Shown piece by piece: positions 1-7,329 of a stretch of DNA of 64,000 nt. The stretch's first letter is position 1. Every line of letters starts with the position of its first letter. Location of the stretch: contig CANJQG010000001.1 of assembly GCA_947476405.1 (NCBI GenBank), forward strand, positions 1-64,000. Direction: 5' to 3'. The notes below the pieces were generated by a model, which saw only the letters and a list, made by a program, of their open reading frames with translations, made no database searches and was not told the DNA's origin. The DNA is from Thiotrichales bacterium (GTDB lineage: Bacteria; Pseudomonadota; Gammaproteobacteria; Francisellales; CACEW01). The position numbers and the translations under genes were made by a program.

Positions 1-153
1 AATGAATACAGAACCATTGCTGAACTTAAAGCTGGCATTTTGAACTACATTCAATTTTACAATTACAAGCGGTTTCATCAAACACTAAACTATCAAAAAC
101 CAATGGAGGTCTATCATCAAAGTATTGCTAAGCAATTTAAAGTTGCTGCATAA
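1..153 (+). pseudogene. IS3-family transposase, C-terminal end (gene enters from left)
   Basis: Frame 1 is open from the window edge to TAA at 151-153 and encodes 50 residues. They contain the pattern YIQFYNYKRFHQTLNY followed by a proline, typical of the end of the rve integrase domain of IS3-family OrfB. The 5' part lies outside the window, so whether the element is intact is unknown. The right terminal inverted repeat would be expected within the next about 50 bases (roughly 155-200) but cannot be paired without the left end. Confidence 0.8.
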
Positions 154-232
154 AAACGGGAATTAGAGAGCCTGAAAAACTGTCTTGATTCTTAGTGGCA
201 TTATATTTTTGGATCCAAATTCTTCATGCATC

Positions 233-261
233 TTGACAAGTACCCAAAAATTGAGTACCAT
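233..261 (+). promoter_or_regulatory. Promoter of the higBA-like pair
   Basis: TTGACA (233-238) and TACCAT (256-261) are separated by 17 bases, placing a start near 268, just upstream of the toxin gene. AGTACC occurs twice here (239 and 254), each holding the palindromic GTAC. This could be an operator for the downstream HTH antitoxin, since autoregulation is usual in this family. The operator role is inferred. Confidence 0.5.
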
Positions 262-280
262 AGCCTCATGAAACGAAATT

Positions 281-577
281 TTGGAAAATAGAGTGGATAT
301 TTTTAAGGTCGCTCTCTCAAAACAGGCGAGAAAAGATCTTGAAAAAATACCTAAGCGATTATTCCAAAATTTAATTTCCTGGATTGAGTTGGTGGGCGCA
401 GATGGCTTAAGTGAGGCTCGTAAAATTCCTGGCTACCATGATGAGCCATTGAAAGGTAAGCGTGCAGGGCAGCGCTCAATCCGATTGAATAAAGCATATC
501 GTGCAATATATGAAATCAACGATCGAGGAGAAATCCATTTCGTTGAAATAATGGAGGTGAATCATCATGAATATTAA
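281..577 (+). CDS. RelE/HigB-type toxin of a type II toxin-antitoxin pair
   Basis: A 98-residue basic protein with a RelE/ParE-fold pattern: an N-terminal KQARKDLEKIPK helix, a GYHDEPLKG segment, then a strand run with RAGQRSIRLNKAYRAIYEI. Family members are usually ribosome-dependent mRNA endonucleases. It is followed by an 11-base overlap with an HTH antitoxin gene, and the toxin-first order is typical of higBA. The start is TTG at 281; GTG at 293 is an alternative, and the nearby ATG at 268 is in another frame and stops quickly. The pair sits directly beside an IS end, consistent with acquired DNA. Assignment to HigB rather than another RelE subfamily is inferred from gene order and size. 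Confidence 0.75.
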   Translation: MENRVDIFKVALSKQARKDLEKIPKRLFQNLISWIELVGADGLSEARKIPGYHDEPLKGKRAGQRSIRLNKAYRAIYEINDRGEIHFVEIMEVNHHEY

Positions 578-878
578 CCAAAAGATTATTGAAGAATTAG
601 AAGGCTTGGCGGGTCAAAAATTTACGCTGGGGAATTTTTTGGGATCCATTCGTCAAGAAGGCAATTTGTCACAGGTGGAATTTGCCAATGCTTTGGGCGT
701 TTCCAAGCAATTTATTTGTGATCTAGAGCATCATCGTCGCTCCTTAAGTTTAAAAATGGCAGAGACTTTTGCTTTGAAGCTGGGTTATTCTGCCAAACAA
801 TTCGTGAGATTGTGTTTGCAGGACATGATTCAAAAACAGGGGCTCCATTATCTGGTTGAATTAGAAGAAGTGGCTTAG
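567..878 (+). CDS. HigA-type HTH antitoxin
   Basis: A 103-residue protein with a Cro/C1-type helix-turn-helix around residues 30-80 (GNLSQVEFANALGVSKQFIC then LEHHRRSLS). It should bind its own promoter and neutralise the toxin encoded just upstream. The ATG lies inside the toxin gene, preceded by an AATGGAGGTG Shine-Dalgarno region, so the two are translationally coupled. The first 30 residues are acidic and may hold toxin contacts, though toxin-binding regions vary in this family. No other gene is close downstream; a 169-base gap separates it from the convergent beta-lactamase gene. Confidence 0.75.
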   Translation: MNINQKIIEELEGLAGQKFTLGNFLGSIRQEGNLSQVEFANALGVSKQFICDLEHHRRSLSLKMAETFALKLGYSAKQFVRLCLQDMIQKQGLHYLVELEEVA

Positions 879-1047
879 ACCAGAAAGGAAATCGCCAGAG
901 TAAAAATCAGTTTTACTTCGTTTTGGGTGCGCCAAGAGTCTAAGTCTTTCTGAAAATTGGATTCAGCCGCAAAGCAAAAATGCAGCGGGCATAAAAGAGC
1001 CAAAATAATTTTGTAAATTTTCATGCGCTTTCTAAAACTCCCTCAAA

Positions 1048-1974
1048 TTAGTTGAACAACGCCTTAAAACAGGGATCAGTTTTTGCAAATTCGTTCAGTA
1101 CGATATTCGTTGTTGAGGCGACAATATCATCGCGAATCTGTGCATCCTGTTTGCCTTGTACAGTGTAAATGGCAAGAACAATGGGCTTGCATAGCGGCGA
1201 CCACAAGATGCCAATATCATTAGCAATCCCATAATCACCCGAACCTGTTTTATCAGCGATCGTCCAACCGATGGGAACCCCTGAGCGCATTCTTTTGTAA
1301 CTCGTCGTATTATCGGTCATCCAAGTGACCAACTGGGCACGCTGTGGCTCAGTTAAGGCATTGCCCAGCGTCAATTTTTGCAGGCTGATGGCCATATCTT
1401 TAGGCGTCGCACTATCATCACTGTTATTGGGATTTGAGTTGAACGTTCCTTCAGAATGCTCTAAGTTAAAACTCTTATTGCCAATAGAGTGTGCATAGCT
1501 TGTGACTGCAGCTGGCCCACCCACTTCTTTGATAATCAGATTCGCAGCGGGATTATCGCTATAGCTCATCGCAGCGCCTGATAAGGCTTCCAGAGTCATT
1601 CCAGTCGCAAGATATTTTCCGGTAATGGGATGCCACATCATTAAATCACTTTGAGTGTAATGTATCTTTTTTTGCAACAGACCTGGGGCGCTGTCACTCT
1701 GCTTGAATAGTGCTGCCACATCAAGCAATTTAGAGGTGCTTTGTACAGGGAAAAGCTGATCAGCACGATAGGCGATAATTTGGTTGTTACCCGTATTAAT
1801 CGCATAAACACCAATTTTGCCGTCAAAGCTTTTTTCAAGGTGGGCTAATTTTGCTTGGGCATTCTGAACGGGCTGTGCCTGGCTGGAAAGCGCAGAAATA
1901 GAGAGGCCGATGCTGATTAAGGAAATCGCGATGACCCTTGACAGCAAACGACGTTTAAAAAAACAGGAGACCAT
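1048..1974 (-). CDS. Class A (serine) beta-lactamase
   Basis: A 308-residue periplasmic enzyme with an N-terminal signal segment (basic residues 8-9, hydrophobic 15-32). All class A catalytic elements are visible: S79-T-S-K82 (Ser70/Lys73 of the standard numbering), S139-D-N141, a Glu at 175 with Asn at 179 in the omega loop (Glu166/Asn170), and K242-T-G. It hydrolyses beta-lactams by an acyl-serine mechanism. The omega loop is unusual (LEHSEGTFN in place of the common RWEPELN type), so the substrate range cannot be predicted. It is monocistronic with its own strong promoter and no linked AmpR-like regulator, and appears chromosomal rather than mobile apart from the IS end 900 bases away. Confidence 0.93.
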   Translation of the reverse strand: MVSCFFKRRLLSRVIAISLISIGLSISALSSQAQPVQNAQAKLAHLEKSFDGKIGVYAINTGNNQIIAYRADQLFPVQSTSKLLDVAALFKQSDSAPGLLQKKIHYTQSDLMMWHPITGKYLATGMTLEALSGAAMSYSDNPAANLIIKEVGGPAAVTSYAHSIGNKSFNLEHSEGTFNSNPNNSDDSATPKDMAISLQKLTLGNALTEPQRAQLVTWMTDNTTSYKRMRSGVPIGWTIADKTGSGDYGIANDIGILWSPLCKPIVLAIYTVQGKQDAQIRDDIVASTTNIVLNEFAKTDPCFKALFN

Positions 1975-2000
1975 ATTAATGCCTTTTATCTAATCGATTA

Positions 2001-2029
2001 ATTTTATCAAAAGAACTGAAGCATGACAA
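2001..2029 (-). promoter_or_regulatory. Promoter of the beta-lactamase gene
   Basis: On the minus strand TTGTCA (2029-2024) and TAAAAT (2006-2001) are 17 bases apart, each matching five of six consensus positions. The spacing to the ATG at 1974 is short and suits a brief leader. Confidence 0.55.
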
Positions 2030-2142
2030 ACGGCGGATAAGCTGGCTATCAAAATGAATCCAGGGTTTGTAGGTTGCGAAGACAACGAATTTAAGAAAAG
2101 TTGCGCGCGTAATCAAGCACAAAAGCAAGGTTCACTCACGGC

Positions 2143-2898
2143 CTACCGAACAAAAACAAAACGATCTTCACTCGAATGCTGAGGCGAAAACTGATATCCA
2201 TCAATATTAAATGCTTTCATGGCCTCTGGGTTAGCCAAGCGCTGATTGATAATATAACGCGCCATTTTTCCCCGTGCCCGCTTAGCCAATAATGCAATGA
2301 TGCGATATTGCCCGTTGGCATGCTCCTTAAAATCAACATGAATCACTGGATGCTTCAGATGCTTAATTTGCACAGACTTAAAATACTCTTGCGAAGCCAG
2401 ATTAATCAGGGTCGCATTTTGATGCTGATCCAAGTGTTGATTGATTGCATCTGTAATGAATCCATCCCAGTATTGATAGAGATTTTTAGTTTGTGCAATG
2501 GCCAGCTTTCTGCCCATTTCCAAACGATGCGGCTGGATCTGATCAAGCGGCCGCAACACGCCATACAAGCCCGATAGAATCATGAGGTGTGCTTGCGCAA
2601 ACTCAATATCGTTTTGCGTCAGTGTGCCTGCCGCTAACCCTTGATAGACATCCCCTTGAAAAGCAAATAATGCCGGCATGCTTGGCGTTTTATTGAATGT
2701 TTGAAAGCGTTCTGCATTGAGCCTCGCCAAAGCAGGACTCATCGACATCAACTGCTGTAATTCTTCCTCTGTCTTTTCCTTTAACACTTCAAGCAATGCC
2801 TGGGTTTGCTTTAAAAAACGGGGCGCGCTGTATTGCAGCGTCAGGGCCGGTGCAGTCTCAAAACTCTGCCGCTTAGCAGGTGAAAGTAAAATGAACAT
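2143..2898 (-). CDS. yaaA: YaaA-family peroxide-stress protein
   Basis: A 251-residue soluble protein that begins with MFILLSPAKRQ, the hallmark start of the YaaA (DUF328/UPF0246) family, and keeps the LSGLYGVLRPLD and YRLEMG-like (HRLEMGRKL) segments in the middle and KRARGKMARYII near the end. In E. coli YaaA limits free-iron damage under peroxide stress and binds DNA. Length matches the family (about 255). It stands alone between the beta-lactamase gene and the pilus genes, on the same strand, with 67 bases to pilC. Confidence 0.9.
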   Translation of the reverse strand: MFILLSPAKRQSFETAPALTLQYSAPRFLKQTQALLEVLKEKTEEELQQLMSMSPALARLNAERFQTFNKTPSMPALFAFQGDVYQGLAAGTLTQNDIEFAQAHLMILSGLYGVLRPLDQIQPHRLEMGRKLAIAQTKNLYQYWDGFITDAINQHLDQHQNATLINLASQEYFKSVQIKHLKHPVIHVDFKEHANGQYRIIALLAKRARGKMARYIINQRLANPEAMKAFNIDGYQFSPQHSSEDRFVFVR

Positions 2899-2965
2899 TT
2901 TTTTTCTAGCTTATACGAATATTGAACAGTCTAAGCATACCCGATTAAAGTGTCAACTCTGATTT

Positions 2966-4003
2966 TCACATTAATCCACCCAGGCTAAATAAAGGTTGGT
3001 ATAGGGCGATGACAACCAAGCCGACTAAACCACCGGTCACCAGCAAAATCAAGGGTTCGAGCAGGACTTTGAATTGTTCTATTTGATGATCGACACGCGC
3101 CTCAAAATGGAGCGCCAATTGTCCAAATTGCTGGTCTAAGGCCCCACTGACACTGGCAATTTTGATATACGCATTGCAGATTTCAGGGAAGTATTCTTTT
3201 TTATCGAAGATTTTTTCGAGGGGCTGCCCCGCCCGCAAGTCTTGCTGCAACAATGAAATTAATTGAGAAAAAGGGGTCATCCCGAATAATTTGGGAAGCA
3301 AAAGCAGAGCTTGCTGAAGAGACAAACCAGATTTTAAACTTAAACTTAAAGTCTTGAATAAAAACATCAGCAACCAGTCATGATAATAGCGCCCTATTCC
3401 TGGGCAACGAAAAAGACGTGTCGTTTTCTTAAACTGCTTCCAATACTGAATGAGTCGGTTTCTTAAAAAAACAAAGCTTCCAAAAAACGCCAGCATTAGG
3501 CATAGCACGAATATTTTTAAATGATGCACGATACTGAACAAACCCTCAGTTAACCAGGGAAGCGGTGCTTTAAATTGCGCAAAAATCGCTTCAAATTGCG
3601 GGATGACAAACCAGAGTAGGAACAAAATCATGCCCAGCATGAGCATTAAGATCAAACAGGGATAGGTTAATGCCTGAATCATACTTTGATACACTCGAAG
3701 CTGTAAACTGAGATAGGCCCCCAACTCATTTAAAACCTGATCCAGATTGCCGCTTTGTTCACCCACCATAATCATGGCGAGATAGGTCTCACTAAAATAA
3801 TCCGGATGTGGCTTTAAACTTTGAGAAAACGCACGCCCCTTTTTAACGGAACGTAATACAGCGTGAATGACTTTTGCAAAATGCGGGTCGGGGCAGCTTT
3901 TTTCCAATAACTGCAAGCTATCTGAAAATCCTAAACCGCTTTGATGAAGCTGCTGAAATTGTTCAGTAAACCAGAGACTTTGTTTCCGTTTTTTGGAGAA
4001 CAT
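2966..4003 (-). CDS. pilC: Type IV pilus / type II secretion inner-membrane platform protein
   Basis: A 345-residue PilC/GspF-family protein with two T2SSF domains (about residues 12-130 and 215-335). The first ends in MVGEQSGNLDQVLNELGAYL and the second in KIASVSGALDQQFGQLALHF, the expected repeated motif. Three hydrophobic segments lie near 110-135, 155-175 and 315-340. It should anchor the assembly ATPase to the membrane. It is shorter than canonical PilC (about 400), mostly at the N terminus. It follows the ATPase gene with one base between. Confidence 0.88.
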   Translation of the reverse strand: MFSKKRKQSLWFTEQFQQLHQSGLGFSDSLQLLEKSCPDPHFAKVIHAVLRSVKKGRAFSQSLKPHPDYFSETYLAMIMVGEQSGNLDQVLNELGAYLSLQLRVYQSMIQALTYPCLILMLMLGMILFLLWFVIPQFEAIFAQFKAPLPWLTEGLFSIVHHLKIFVLCLMLAFFGSFVFLRNRLIQYWKQFKKTTRLFRCPGIGRYYHDWLLMFLFKTLSLSLKSGLSLQQALLLLPKLFGMTPFSQLISLLQQDLRAGQPLEKIFDKKEYFPEICNAYIKIASVSGALDQQFGQLALHFEARVDHQIEQFKVLLEPLILLVTGGLVGLVVIALYQPLFSLGGLM

Positions 4004-4004
4004 T

Positions 4005-5039
4005 TTAAATGACTGCTTTAACGGCGAGTTCAGTGCATAAGCCCGCTTTTACTTTTAATAATCCAGCATGATACAAATCCAGACCCTCCACATAATCCTG
4101 AGTCTCTGGACTGACTTTCAGCATTTCAAAAATTCCAGTTCTGCCTCGCATCCCTTCTTTTTTGACCAAACGCTGCGCGATGAATAAGCGAGCTGTTTCC
4201 AGGACTAAATAATGTGGGACCCCTAATTGTTCCAAACGGGAAAGCGCTTGACGACTTGACTGCGTGTGCAAGGTGGAAAGCACTAAATGCCCTGTTTGCG
4301 CGGCTTTTATGGCTATCTCTGCGGTTTCTGCATCCCGAATCTCACCGATCATCAAGACATCTGGATCTTGACGCAATAAACTCCGCAAAATAGTTTTAAA
4401 ATCAATTCCGGCTTTTTCCTGAATCTGAATTTGGTTCATCCCTGGAAGCACCATTTCAATCGGGTCTTCAACTGAAATCAAATTACGATGTGTTTGATTC
4501 AAACGCGCTAAAAGCGAATAGAGCGTCATCGTTTTTCCACTGCCGGTTGGCCCTGTCACAATCACCAAGCCATGCGGCGATTGAATCACCTCTTCCACTG
4601 CAAGAAGCTGCTGATTGGTCATGCCCAATTCAATGAGATCTAAAAAATGATCCTGAAGCGCAAGCAAACGCAAGACTGCTTTTTCCCCAAATAAAGTCGG
4701 ACAGGTACTGATACGGGCATTGACGACATGCCCCTCTTGCTTCAATTCGAAACGGCCATCTTGCGGCTGACGTTTTTCAGCAATATCAAGATGCGCCAGC
4801 ATTTTGACTTTTGAGAGCAATACAGCAGCATAACGAATCGGCAAACTCACCACAGAATACAACACCCCATCCATCCGAATTCGAATGCGGACTTCACTTT
4901 GCATAGGTTCGATATGCAAATCTGAGATATGCTCGGCCACTGCCCAATGCAATAGCGCATCGAGACCTTTCAAAATATAATGCTCTGAGGGCTGAGAAAA
5001 AAGCGTCGATACCTCTGGAGGCAAAAGTTCACGCTCCAT
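4005..5039 (-). CDS. pilB: Short PilB/GspE-type pilus assembly ATPase
   Basis: A 344-residue hexameric secretion ATPase that drives pilin polymerisation. Visible: Asp box ISVEDPIE (188-195), Walker A GPTGSGKT (163-170), Walker B DVLMIGEIRD (227-236), His box GHLVLSTLHT (250-259). Canonical PilB has about 560 residues. Here the N-terminal MshEN-type domain is absent, and the tetracysteine zinc loop normally between the IAQRL and GRTGIFE motifs is deleted (RLVKKEGMRGRTGIFE is contiguous). The ATG overlaps the pilin stop by one base. Core motifs are intact, so it is probably active. How it contacts the platform without its N domain is unclear. Confidence 0.88.
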   Translation of the reverse strand: MERELLPPEVSTLFSQPSEHYILKGLDALLHWAVAEHISDLHIEPMQSEVRIRIRMDGVLYSVVSLPIRYAAVLLSKVKMLAHLDIAEKRQPQDGRFELKQEGHVVNARISTCPTLFGEKAVLRLLALQDHFLDLIELGMTNQQLLAVEEVIQSPHGLVIVTGPTGSGKTMTLYSLLARLNQTHRNLISVEDPIEMVLPGMNQIQIQEKAGIDFKTILRSLLRQDPDVLMIGEIRDAETAEIAIKAAQTGHLVLSTLHTQSSRQALSRLEQLGVPHYLVLETARLFIAQRLVKKEGMRGRTGIFEMLKVSPETQDYVEGLDLYHAGLLKVKAGLCTELAVKAVI

Positions 5040-5488
5040 TAATCTCCCTCACAATGAGCGGGGGCATAATGTGCAAGCGCCGTATCAGAGGGATAAGTGC
5101 ATTGCCAAATCATACTTTCCGTTTTCGCCTGAAATTCACCTGTCCAAGTTAAATCTCCCAAAGCATCTGCCAAGGTTGCAGTGACTTTTACGGTATTTGC
5201 GCCTTCACCTGCAATCTGAATCGCCGTCACATCTTTTGAACCAGACACTAAATCAACACTCTCCATATTAAGCGATTGATTGCTGACACTCGACAGGTTT
5301 CCATTATGCATCATGGCATATTCAGTCAGGCTGGTACGGACGGGCTCAGTCAAAACCACAGCTGAAATCGCCCTGCTTTTATTCAAGTAATGGCTATAAG
5401 AAGGAATTGCAATGGCGGCTAAAGTCGCCATAATCGCAATAACAATCATCAGCTCAATTAAATTAAAACCTTGTTCTTCATGACGCAT
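5039..5488 (-). CDS. pilA: Type IV pilin (major or minor), PilA-like
   Basis: A 149-residue prepilin. The short leader ends in a glycine, followed by FNLIELMIVIAIMATLAAIA with the essential Glu at +5. It should be cleaved by prepilin peptidase and built into a fibre. Two cysteines near the C terminus (WQCTY and AHCEG) can form the D-region disulfide. ATG at 5488 was preferred because a GAGTG Shine-Dalgarno sits just upstream; GTG at 5494 would add two residues. It stands first before pilB and pilC, with the peptidase gene upstream. Confidence 0.88.
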   Translation of the reverse strand: MRHEEQGFNLIELMIVIAIMATLAAIAIPSYSHYLNKSRAISAVVLTEPVRTSLTEYAMMHNGNLSSVSNQSLNMESVDLVSGSKDVTAIQIAGEGANTVKVTATLADALGDLTWTGEFQAKTESMIWQCTYPSDTALAHYAPAHCEGD

Positions 5489-5535
5489 ATTCACTCATTT
5501 TTTAAACTGACCAATTTATGAATTATAAAGTCGGT

Positions 5536-6000
5536 TTAAATAAAAGTCAACGCCTGCATGATAAAAAAACAACCCCCTGCAAAAGAAAGGCCTGGACCAA
5601 AGGGAATACGGGGATTTCGAGGATATTTTTTACAAAATTTGAGGCCCGCTAAAAAGAGAAGCGTACCGACACTGGCAATCAATAATAAACCCGGCAAGGC
5701 TTGCCACCCAAACCAGGCGCCGAGTGCAGACAAGAACTTACAATCACCAAAACCCAGGCCTTCTTTTTGCGTCCAATATTTGAAAATCCAATATACCAAC
5801 CACAGAATAAGATAACCTAGAGCCGCCCCCCAGAGTGCGCTTGTTATCGAAATCCAATGCAATAAAGGATTCAGTAATAAACCTAACCAAAGAAGGGAGA
5901 GCGTGAGATCATCTGGCAATATACCTTTTTTTAAATCGATATAGGCCAGAACAGAAAGAAATATAAAAAAAACCAGGAGTAAAAAGAAGAAAAAAAACAT
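5536..6000 (-). CDS. pilD: Short prepilin peptidase (A24 family, no methylase domain)
   Basis: A 154-residue polytopic membrane aspartyl protease. The catalytic aspartates are visible as D22 (AYIDLKKGILPD) and D86 in GLGFGDCKF (the GxGD motif). Canonical PilD is about 290 residues and carries an N-terminal SAM-dependent methyltransferase domain with a cysteine zinc site. That domain is missing here, as in TadV/CpaA-type enzymes, so the processed pilin may be left unmethylated unless another PilD exists. It lies between rpmA and the pilin gene. Confidence 0.87.
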   Translation of the reverse strand: MFFFFFLLLVFFIFLSVLAYIDLKKGILPDDLTLSLLWLGLLLNPLLHWISITSALWGAALGYLILWLVYWIFKYWTQKEGLGFGDCKFLSALGAWFGWQALPGLLLIASVGTLLFLAGLKFCKKYPRNPRIPFGPGLSFAGGCFFIMQALTFI

Positions 6001-6053
6001 TTTGCTTTCTTATCCTGCCCCTCTTTCACTGAGGAAAGAGGGATATTAAAAAG

Positions 6054-6320
6054 TTACGCTGCAACAAGTGGATTGATTTTGACAAAAGTACGACCCTCTG
6101 CGCCTCTAACTTCAAAAGCCACAAAACCATCAACCAATGCATACAACGTGTGATCACGACCACAACCCATATTTTCACCTGCGTGCCAACGTGTTCCACG
6201 TTGACGCAATACAATTGTGCCTGCAGTCACTTCTTGACCGCCAAAACGCTTTACGCCAAGACGTTTCGCGTGGGAATCACGACCATTACGGGTACTACCG
6301 CCTGCTTTTTTATGTGCCAT
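6054..6320 (-). CDS. rpmA: 50S ribosomal protein L27
   Basis: An 88-residue protein with the strongly conserved L27 N terminus (MAHKKAGGSTRNGRDSHAKR), followed by the RFGGQ and QRGTRWHAGENMGCGRDHTL segments. The flexible N terminus reaches the peptidyl transferase centre. It lies 28 bases downstream of rplU in the standard rplU-rpmA operon. The usual obg partner is not here; pilus genes follow instead. Confidence 0.98.
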   Translation of the reverse strand: MAHKKAGGSTRNGRDSHAKRLGVKRFGGQEVTAGTIVLRQRGTRWHAGENMGCGRDHTLYALVDGFVAFEVRGAEGRTFVKINPLVAA

Positions 6321-6348
6321 TTTTTAAATCTCCAAAATTAAATGCAGT

Positions 6349-6660
6349 TTATGCAATCTTTGTAATACGAACTTTAGTCAAATACTGACGATGACCTTGG
6401 CGTTTCATATGATGTTTACGACGCTTAAATTTAATAATGCGAATTTTTTCACCCCGATACTGGGAAAGAATTTCGGCCTCAACCGTTACGCCTTCAACAA
6501 GCGGCTTACCCATTTTAAATTTTCCGTCTTGACGAATCATTAAAACCTGGTCAAACTTGATCGTTTCACCAACGCCCAATTCAATCTTCTCAAGGCTTAA
6601 AACTTCACCTTCCACTACTTTGTGCTGCTTGCCACCACTGACAATTACGGCATACGACAT
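6349..6660 (-). CDS. rplU: 50S ribosomal protein L21
   Basis: A 103-residue L21 with the diagnostic start MSYAVIVSGGKQHKV, FKRRKHHMKRQGHRQ near the C terminus and the ending TKVRITKI. It binds 23S rRNA. First gene of the rplU-rpmA pair. A GGAG Shine-Dalgarno precedes the ATG. Confidence 0.98.
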   Translation of the reverse strand: MSYAVIVSGGKQHKVVEGEVLSLEKIELGVGETIKFDQVLMIRQDGKFKMGKPLVEGVTVEAEILSQYRGEKIRIIKFKRRKHHMKRQGHRQYLTKVRITKIA

Positions 6661-6684
6661 GTCGTTTCTCCAAACTTGTAAACT

Positions 6685-6726
6685 AAAAAAATAATGAGGC
6701 TGGAATGCTACCAGAAAAATCCAGCC
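6685..6726 (-). terminator. Intrinsic terminator after trpF (overlaps the rplU promoter)
   Basis: On the minus strand GGCTGGA (6726-6720) and TCCAGCC (6704-6698) form a 7-bp stem, followed by a T-rich tail with seven consecutive T (6691-6685). It lies directly after the trpF stop. The same bases hold the likely rplU promoter, so one short segment would end trpDF transcripts and start rplU transcripts. Confidence 0.55.
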
Positions 6727-6733
6727 GATGCAA
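6705..6733 (-). promoter_or_regulatory. Promoter of rplU-rpmA
   Basis: TTGCAT (6733-6728) and TAGCAT (6710-6705) on the minus strand are 17 bases apart. The -10 box lies within the loop of the trpF terminator hairpin. A start near 6698 gives a leader of about 38 bases. Confidence 0.45.
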
Positions 6734-6741
6734 GCATAATT

Positions 6742-7326
6742 TTACGCGCGACAGAATTTCATCAAGGCTTCTAATTTCGCAAAATCTTTTCGCCCTGGCG
6801 TACGCTCCACCCCTGAAACCAAGTCAATGGCAAATGGATTCAATGACTTTGCTTCATGCATATTGCTTAAATTAATTCCGCCCGCCAAAAAAACTCTTGA
6901 TAAATCCTGAGGCAAATCACCCCAATCAAAGGGCTGCCCAGTGCCCCCAAACTGTTTTTCATGATAGGCATCCAGCAAAACATAATCGCTGGCTACAGAC
7001 TGAAGTGCACCCCAATCTTCCACTCCTGACACGCGATGCGCTCGAATGATTTTAAAATCGGGGCTTTCAAAATGATGATCTTGGTAAATTTGCACCCCCC
7101 ATAAATTGAGCTGGGCTGCAATGTCCATAATTTCATCGCGACTGTGATGAACAAAAACACCAATTGCCTTCGCGTACTTCAAGACATTGATTATTTCACG
7201 AGCCGCTGAATAATCGACAAATCGAGGGGAGTCTGGATGAAAAATAAAACCCAAGAAATCCACTTTAAGCTCATCGCAAAACAAGGCATCGTCAAGATGA
7301 GTCGTTCCACAAATTTTAACGCGCAT
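6742..7326 (-). CDS. trpF: Phosphoribosylanthranilate isomerase
   Basis: A 194-residue TIM-barrel enzyme that converts N-(5-phosphoribosyl)anthranilate to CdRP in tryptophan synthesis. It starts MRVKICGTTHLDDA with the catalytic Cys of the KICG motif, and has the catalytic Asp in the LLDAYHEKQFGGTGQPFDW segment and the phosphate-binding LAGGIN and DLVSGVE loops. Three bases separate it from trpD. It is a separate protein, not fused to TrpC as in enterics. No trpC, trpE, trpG, trpB or trpA is in the window. Confidence 0.95.
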   Translation of the reverse strand: MRVKICGTTHLDDALFCDELKVDFLGFIFHPDSPRFVDYSAAREIINVLKYAKAIGVFVHHSRDEIMDIAAQLNLWGVQIYQDHHFESPDFKIIRAHRVSGVEDWGALQSVASDYVLLDAYHEKQFGGTGQPFDWGDLPQDLSRVFLAGGINLSNMHEAKSLNPFAIDLVSGVERTPGRKDFAKLEALMKFCRA

Positions 7327-7329
7327 AGG

